Below, piece by piece: positions 60,846-64,000 of a DNA stretch of 64,000 bases (positions within the stretch are counted from its first letter, which is position 1; each line of letters begins with the position of its first letter). The notes beneath the pieces were generated by a model. The model did no database searches, had not been told where the DNA came from, and saw only the letters and a list, made by a program, of their open reading frames with translations. Both the position numbers and the translations under genes were made by a program. This stretch comes from Deltaproteobacteria bacterium. GTDB lineage: Bacteria; Myxococcota_A; UBA9160; UBA4427. Location: contig JADJOR010000001.1 in the NCBI GenBank assembly GCA_016713665.1, forward strand, positions 62,001 to 126,000. Direction: 5' to 3'.

Positions 60846-60861
60846 TGGCACTGCAATTGCT
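60846..60861 (+). promoter_or_regulatory. Sigma-54 promoter of the pseB-like operon
   Basis: TGGCACTGCAATTGCT: all invariant GG/GC positions with N10 spacing and TGGCAC intact. Places the sugar genes in the flagellar regulon. Confidence 0.9.
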
Positions 60862-60873
60862 TGGTCGGTGCGC

Positions 60874-61992
60874 GTGGGATGGACAAAAGCGCGGCCCGCG
60901 CACGAGGGCAAACGAAAAGACGTCGGCGACGGCGACCGCCGTTCGCTCAAGATTCTCGTCACCGGTGGGACCGGCTCCTTCGGGCAGGCGTTCGTACGCC
61001 GCGTGCTCGCGGACCGCGACCAGTGCACCGTCCGGGTGTACAGCCGCGACGAGCTCAAACAGTACGACATGGCGCAGGCCTTCGGACACGATCCGCGGCT
61101 GCGCTTCTTCATCGGCGACGTGCGCGATCGCGAGCGGCTCGTTCGCGCCATGCACGGCATCGATCTGGTGGTCCACGCGGCCGCGCTGAAGCACGTGCCG
61201 ATCTGCGAGTTCAATCCGGCCGAGGCCGTGAAGACGAACATCCAGGGCTCGCAGAACGTGGTCGACGCCGCCGTCGACGCGGGGGTGCGCCGCACGATCG
61301 CGCTCTCGACGGACAAGGCGGTCAATCCGGTCAATCTCTACGGCGCGACGAAGCTCTGCGCCGAGAAGCTCTTCGTCCACGGCAACGTCTACGCCGGGGC
61401 CCGGGACATCCGCTTCTCGTGCGTCCGCTACGGCAACGTCATGGGGAGCCGGGGGTCGGTGATCCCGCTCTTCAAGAAGCAGGCGGAGACGGGGATCCTC
61501 ACGATCACCGACCGACGCATGACGCGCTTCTGGCTCTCCCTCGAGCAGGCCGTGAATCTCGTCCTGCAGGTGGCGGGCGAGATGCGCGGGGGCGAGATCT
61601 TCGTGCCGAAGATCCCGAGCATGCGGGTCGTCGATCTGGCCCGGGCGATGGCCCCGACGGCGCAGATCGACGAGGTCGGCCGCCGACCGGGCGAGAAGCT
61701 CCACGAGGTCCTGCTGACCGCCGAGGAGGCGCGCAATACCCAGGACTACGGCAGTCATTACGTGATCGAGCCCGACCACGGCCGTCGCCGCGAGGGCGCC
61801 TTCGCCGAGCGCGCGCTGCCCGACGGCTTCGTCTACTCGAGCGACACGAATAGCGAGTGGATGACGGTCGAGTCCCTGCGTCAGCACGTGGCGATCCTGA
61901 TGGGCGGGGCCGACGCGGCGCCGTCGTCGACACGGGCCCACGACGTGGTGTCGCGGGGGAGCAGGGTGGCGGCGCTGGGCCAGCCGTCGTGA
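60874..61992 (+). CDS. PseB-like UDP-N-acetylglucosamine 4,6-dehydratase
   Basis: About 372 residues from a GTG at 60874. An upstream extension in the same frame would cross the sigma-54 promoter and is not credible; no good ribosome site marks the start. The extended SDR fold has GGTGSFG (about 31-37), AAALKHVPICEFNPAEAVKTNI, STDKAVNPVNLYGATK with the active-site Lys in YGATK, and GRRPGEKLHEVL. PseB starts pseudaminic-acid synthesis from UDP-GlcNAc, used to glycosylate flagellin in many species. The final sugar depends on genes outside the window. Its stop overlaps the aminotransferase start. Confidence 0.85.
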   Translation: MGWTKARPAHEGKRKDVGDGDRRSLKILVTGGTGSFGQAFVRRVLADRDQCTVRVYSRDELKQYDMAQAFGHDPRLRFFIGDVRDRERLVRAMHGIDLVVHAAALKHVPICEFNPAEAVKTNIQGSQNVVDAAVDAGVRRTIALSTDKAVNPVNLYGATKLCAEKLFVHGNVYAGARDIRFSCVRYGNVMGSRGSVIPLFKKQAETGILTITDRRMTRFWLSLEQAVNLVLQVAGEMRGGEIFVPKIPSMRVVDLARAMAPTAQIDEVGRRPGEKLHEVLLTAEEARNTQDYGSHYVIEPDHGRRREGAFAERALPDGFVYSSDTNSEWMTVESLRQHVAILMGGADAAPSSTRAHDVVSRGSRVAALGQPS

Positions 61993-63164
61993 TCCCCTAC
62001 AGCCAGCACCGGATCCGGGACGAGGACCGCGAGGCGGTCTCGAAGGTGCTCCACTCCGAGCGATTGACCCAGGGACCGATGGTCGCGGCCTTCGAGGCCG
62101 GGCTCTGCGCCGCGACGGGCGCGGCGCGGGCCGTCGCCGTCTCGAGCGGGACGTCCGCGCTCCAGATCGCGCTCCAGGCCCTCGGCGTCGGTCCCGGCGA
62201 CGAGGTGCTCGTCCCGTCGCTGACCTTCCTGGCGACCGCCAACGCGGTGCTCCTCGCGGGCGCCCGGCCGGTCTTCGTCGACGTCGCGTCGGATACGCTC
62301 GCCCTCGATCCCGACGACCTCGCGAGCCACCTGAACGAGAGGACCCGCGGCGCGATCGTCGTCCATTATGCCGGGCACGTCGCGGACGTCGACGCCCTGC
62401 GCGCGCGCCTCGCTGCCGACCATTTCCTGATCGAAGACGCCTGTCATGCGCTGGGCGCCGTCGATCGGGGTCGGCCCGTCGGCAGCCGCAGCGAGGTCGC
62501 CTGCTTCTCCTTCCATCCCGCCAAGCACATCACGACGGGGGAGGGCGGCGCGATCGTGACCGGTTCCGATGCCCTGGCCGACCGGGCGCTCCGCCTGCGC
62601 GAGCACGGCATGGAGCGGGTCCCGGGCCGCTTCCAGGGCCTCGGGCTCCCGAGCGCGGCGTCGGCCGAGCAATCGGGCGGCTGGGTCTACGAGATGCAGA
62701 CCCTCTCGGGCAATCACCGCCTGCCGGATTTCGCCTCCGCCCTGGGTCTCTCCCAGCTCTCGCGCCTCGAGGAGAACCTCGCGGCGCGCCGGCGGATCGC
62801 CCAGCGTTATGTGGAGCGGCTCGCGGGCGAGGATCGCCTCGTCTGTCTGGCCGAGGCGCCGGAGACCCGCTCGGCCTGGCATCTCTTCCCGATCCTGCTC
62901 GACGTCGACCGCATCCGGGGCGGGCGGGCGGCGGTCTACGCGGCCCTCCACGCCGAGGGCATCGGCGTCCAGGTCCACTACATCCCGATCCATCTGCAGC
63001 CCTACTACCGGGCCCGCCTCGGGACCCGCTTCGGCGACCATCCCCGGACCGAGGCCGCCTACCTCCGGCTGCTCTCGCTCCCGATGTTCCCGGACCTCTC
63101 GGAGGCGGCGCAGGATCGCGTCGTCGACGTCCTGCGTGGGACGCTCGACAGGCTCGCGCGCTGA
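61989..63164 (+). CDS. DegT/DnrJ/EryC1-family sugar aminotransferase (PseC-like)
   Basis: 391 residues. GTG start overlaps the previous stop (GTGA). SSGTSALQIALQALGVGPGDEVLVPSLTF is the family signature around about 55-80, with PLP lysine K179 in SFHPAKHITTGEGG. Predicted to transaminate the 4-keto sugar made by the preceding dehydratase, the second step of the Pse pathway. Other DegT-type aminotransferases act on different sugars, so substrate identity is not certain. Confidence 0.85.
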   Translation: MIPYSQHRIRDEDREAVSKVLHSERLTQGPMVAAFEAGLCAATGAARAVAVSSGTSALQIALQALGVGPGDEVLVPSLTFLATANAVLLAGARPVFVDVASDTLALDPDDLASHLNERTRGAIVVHYAGHVADVDALRARLAADHFLIEDACHALGAVDRGRPVGSRSEVACFSFHPAKHITTGEGGAIVTGSDALADRALRLREHGMERVPGRFQGLGLPSAASAEQSGGWVYEMQTLSGNHRLPDFASALGLSQLSRLEENLAARRRIAQRYVERLAGEDRLVCLAEAPETRSAWHLFPILLDVDRIRGGRAAVYAALHAEGIGVQVHYIPIHLQPYYRARLGTRFGDHPRTEAAYLRLLSLPMFPDLSEAAQDRVVDVLRGTLDRLAR

Positions 63165-64000
63165 TGTCGCCGCTGCGCCTCTTCACGGCCTTCCACGGCA
63201 ATCTCGACTTCTCGGCCCTCCCCGACGCGGACCGGCCGCTCGTGATCGCCCGCTGCTATTGGCCGATCCTGCGTCTGCCCGAGGAGCTCGGGATCCCGAT
63301 CGGCTTCGAGCTCTCGGCGCGGACGCTGCGGACGCTGGTCGCCGAGGACCCGGAGTGGGTGAAGCGTTTCCGGGGCCTGGCCGAGCGCGGCCTCGTCGAG
63401 CCGATCGCGAGCGGCTGGGCCCAGATCGTGGCGCCCCTCGCCCCGGTCGAGGTCAATCGCGCGAATCTCCGCCTCGGGCGACGCGCCTACGAGCAGATTC
63501 TCGGCTTCGCGCCGGAGACCTGGTACGTGAACGAGCAGACCTTCGCCGACGGTCTGGTCCCGCTCTACGCGGAGATCGGCGCGAAGCAGGTCGTGATGGA
63601 GTGGAACAACCCGGCCAGTCGACGACCGGAGCTGCGGCCGCTGCGCTGTCGCCCGGTCCGATTCGCCGATCCGGGGGGCGCAGGTCCGGCGCTGCTCTGG
63701 AACGACTCGGTCGTGTTCCAGAAGGTCCAGCGCGTCGTCCACGGCGAGGTCCCCTTCGAGGATCTCGAGGGGCTCCTCGATCGCCTCGAGGCCATGCCGG
63801 GAGCCGAGTCTTTGTGTCTCTACGGGGGCGACGTCGAGATCTTCGACTATCGGCCCTCGCGCAGCCTGCCGGCGGGAGCCGGGGCGGCGGCGAATCGCGA
63901 GTCCGAGCGCCTGATCGGCTTGTTCCGCCGCCTCGCCGAGGACCCTCGCTTCCGCTTCACGCTGCCGCGCCGGATCGTCGATCCCGCGATCGGCCTGCCC
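63164..64000 (+). CDS. Glycoside hydrolase family 57-like protein, 5' part (3' end outside window)
   Basis: 279 codons visible; the ATG overlaps the aminotransferase stop (TGATG) and the frame is open to the window edge. Starts MSPLRLFTAFHGNLDFSALP with GNLDFS and later EPIASGWAQIVAPLAPVEVN, YVNEQTFADG, YGGDVEIFDYRPS, as in GH57/alpha-mannosidase-like barrel proteins found in polysaccharide clusters. FHGN is a typical N-terminal motif. The catalytic residues cannot be judged because the gene is incomplete. Context with Pse-like genes suggests a role in surface or flagellar glycan metabolism. Confidence 0.75.
   Translation, partial: MSPLRLFTAFHGNLDFSALPDADRPLVIARCYWPILRLPEELGIPIGFELSARTLRTLVAEDPEWVKRFRGLAERGLVEPIASGWAQIVAPLAPVEVNRANLRLGRRAYEQILGFAPETWYVNEQTFADGLVPLYAEIGAKQVVMEWNNPASRRPELRPLRCRPVRFADPGGAGPALLWNDSVVFQKVQRVVHGEVPFEDLEGLLDRLEAMPGAESLCLYGGDVEIFDYRPSRSLPAGAGAAANRESERLIGLFRRLAEDPRFRFTLPRRIVDPAIGLP

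Noticed and set aside
60703..60873. Upstream extension of the pseB-like frame
   Set aside because: It would place the coding sequence over a consensus sigma-54 promoter; a start after the promoter is more consistent.

Overview
The window is 64 kb of GC-rich DNA from a diderm, flagellated and probably twitching bacterium. L-ring and P-ring genes (flgH, flgI), sigma-54-type flagellar promoters, FlhF/FlhG, FlbD, two stator pairs and a PilT/PilU-type ATPase together suggest a Deltaproteobacteria-grade lineage (Myxococcota/Desulfobacterota-like). That placement is an inference; no rRNA or tRNA gene was seen. Codon use is uniform, with no insertion sequence, CRISPR array or prophage.

Region 1 (1-31 kb) is metabolism and housekeeping. 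It holds the 3' part of carB, a long recG, and a type-2 leuA preceded by a leucine-codon leader peptide and an attenuator hairpin. A secreted Tyr/Gly/His-rich protein follows, then a YhaO-YhaN-type nuclease/ATPase pair overlapping an amino-acid permease that carries a frameshift inside an 18-bp repeat. Next come alaC-hom-thrC-ribE and a double HtrA-like protease, a tandem thioredoxin-fold protein, mgtE, an HPr-kinase-like protein without a P-loop, khpA, a TPR protein and an mS38-like mini-protein. A lysine-rich histone-H1-like gene with a +1 frameshift, rpoZ, and a minus-strand pair of PilU-like ATPase and a sensor kinase lacking its phospho-accepting histidine complete the region.

Region 2 (31-64 kb) is mostly a motility block. 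After three small envelope proteins it runs motA-motB, a degenerate receiver/GAF/DHp protein, a sigma-54 activator, fliL-fliM-fliN-fliOP (fused)-fliQ-fliR-flhB-flhA-flhF-flhG. A sigma-54 promoter then precedes flgF-flgG-flgA-flgH-flgI-flgJ(N)-flgN-flgK-flgL-csrA-fliW. On the minus strand are a GNAT protein, flbD and a second stator pair. The flagellin gene has its own sigma-54 promoter and a leader with a GGA-loop hairpin 20 bases before its GGA-containing Shine-Dalgarno, which fits CsrA-FliW control. fliS follows, then a third sigma-54 promoter driving pseB- and pseC-like genes and a GH57-like gene cut by the window end. No fliA (sigma-28) or fliD is present here.

Points of most interest are the two signalling proteins that have lost the phosphorylatable histidine, the predicted CsrA/FliW/flagellin loop with both partners in the same cluster, the leucine attenuator, the FliO-FliP fusion, and two single-base frameshifts in repetitive coding sequence.
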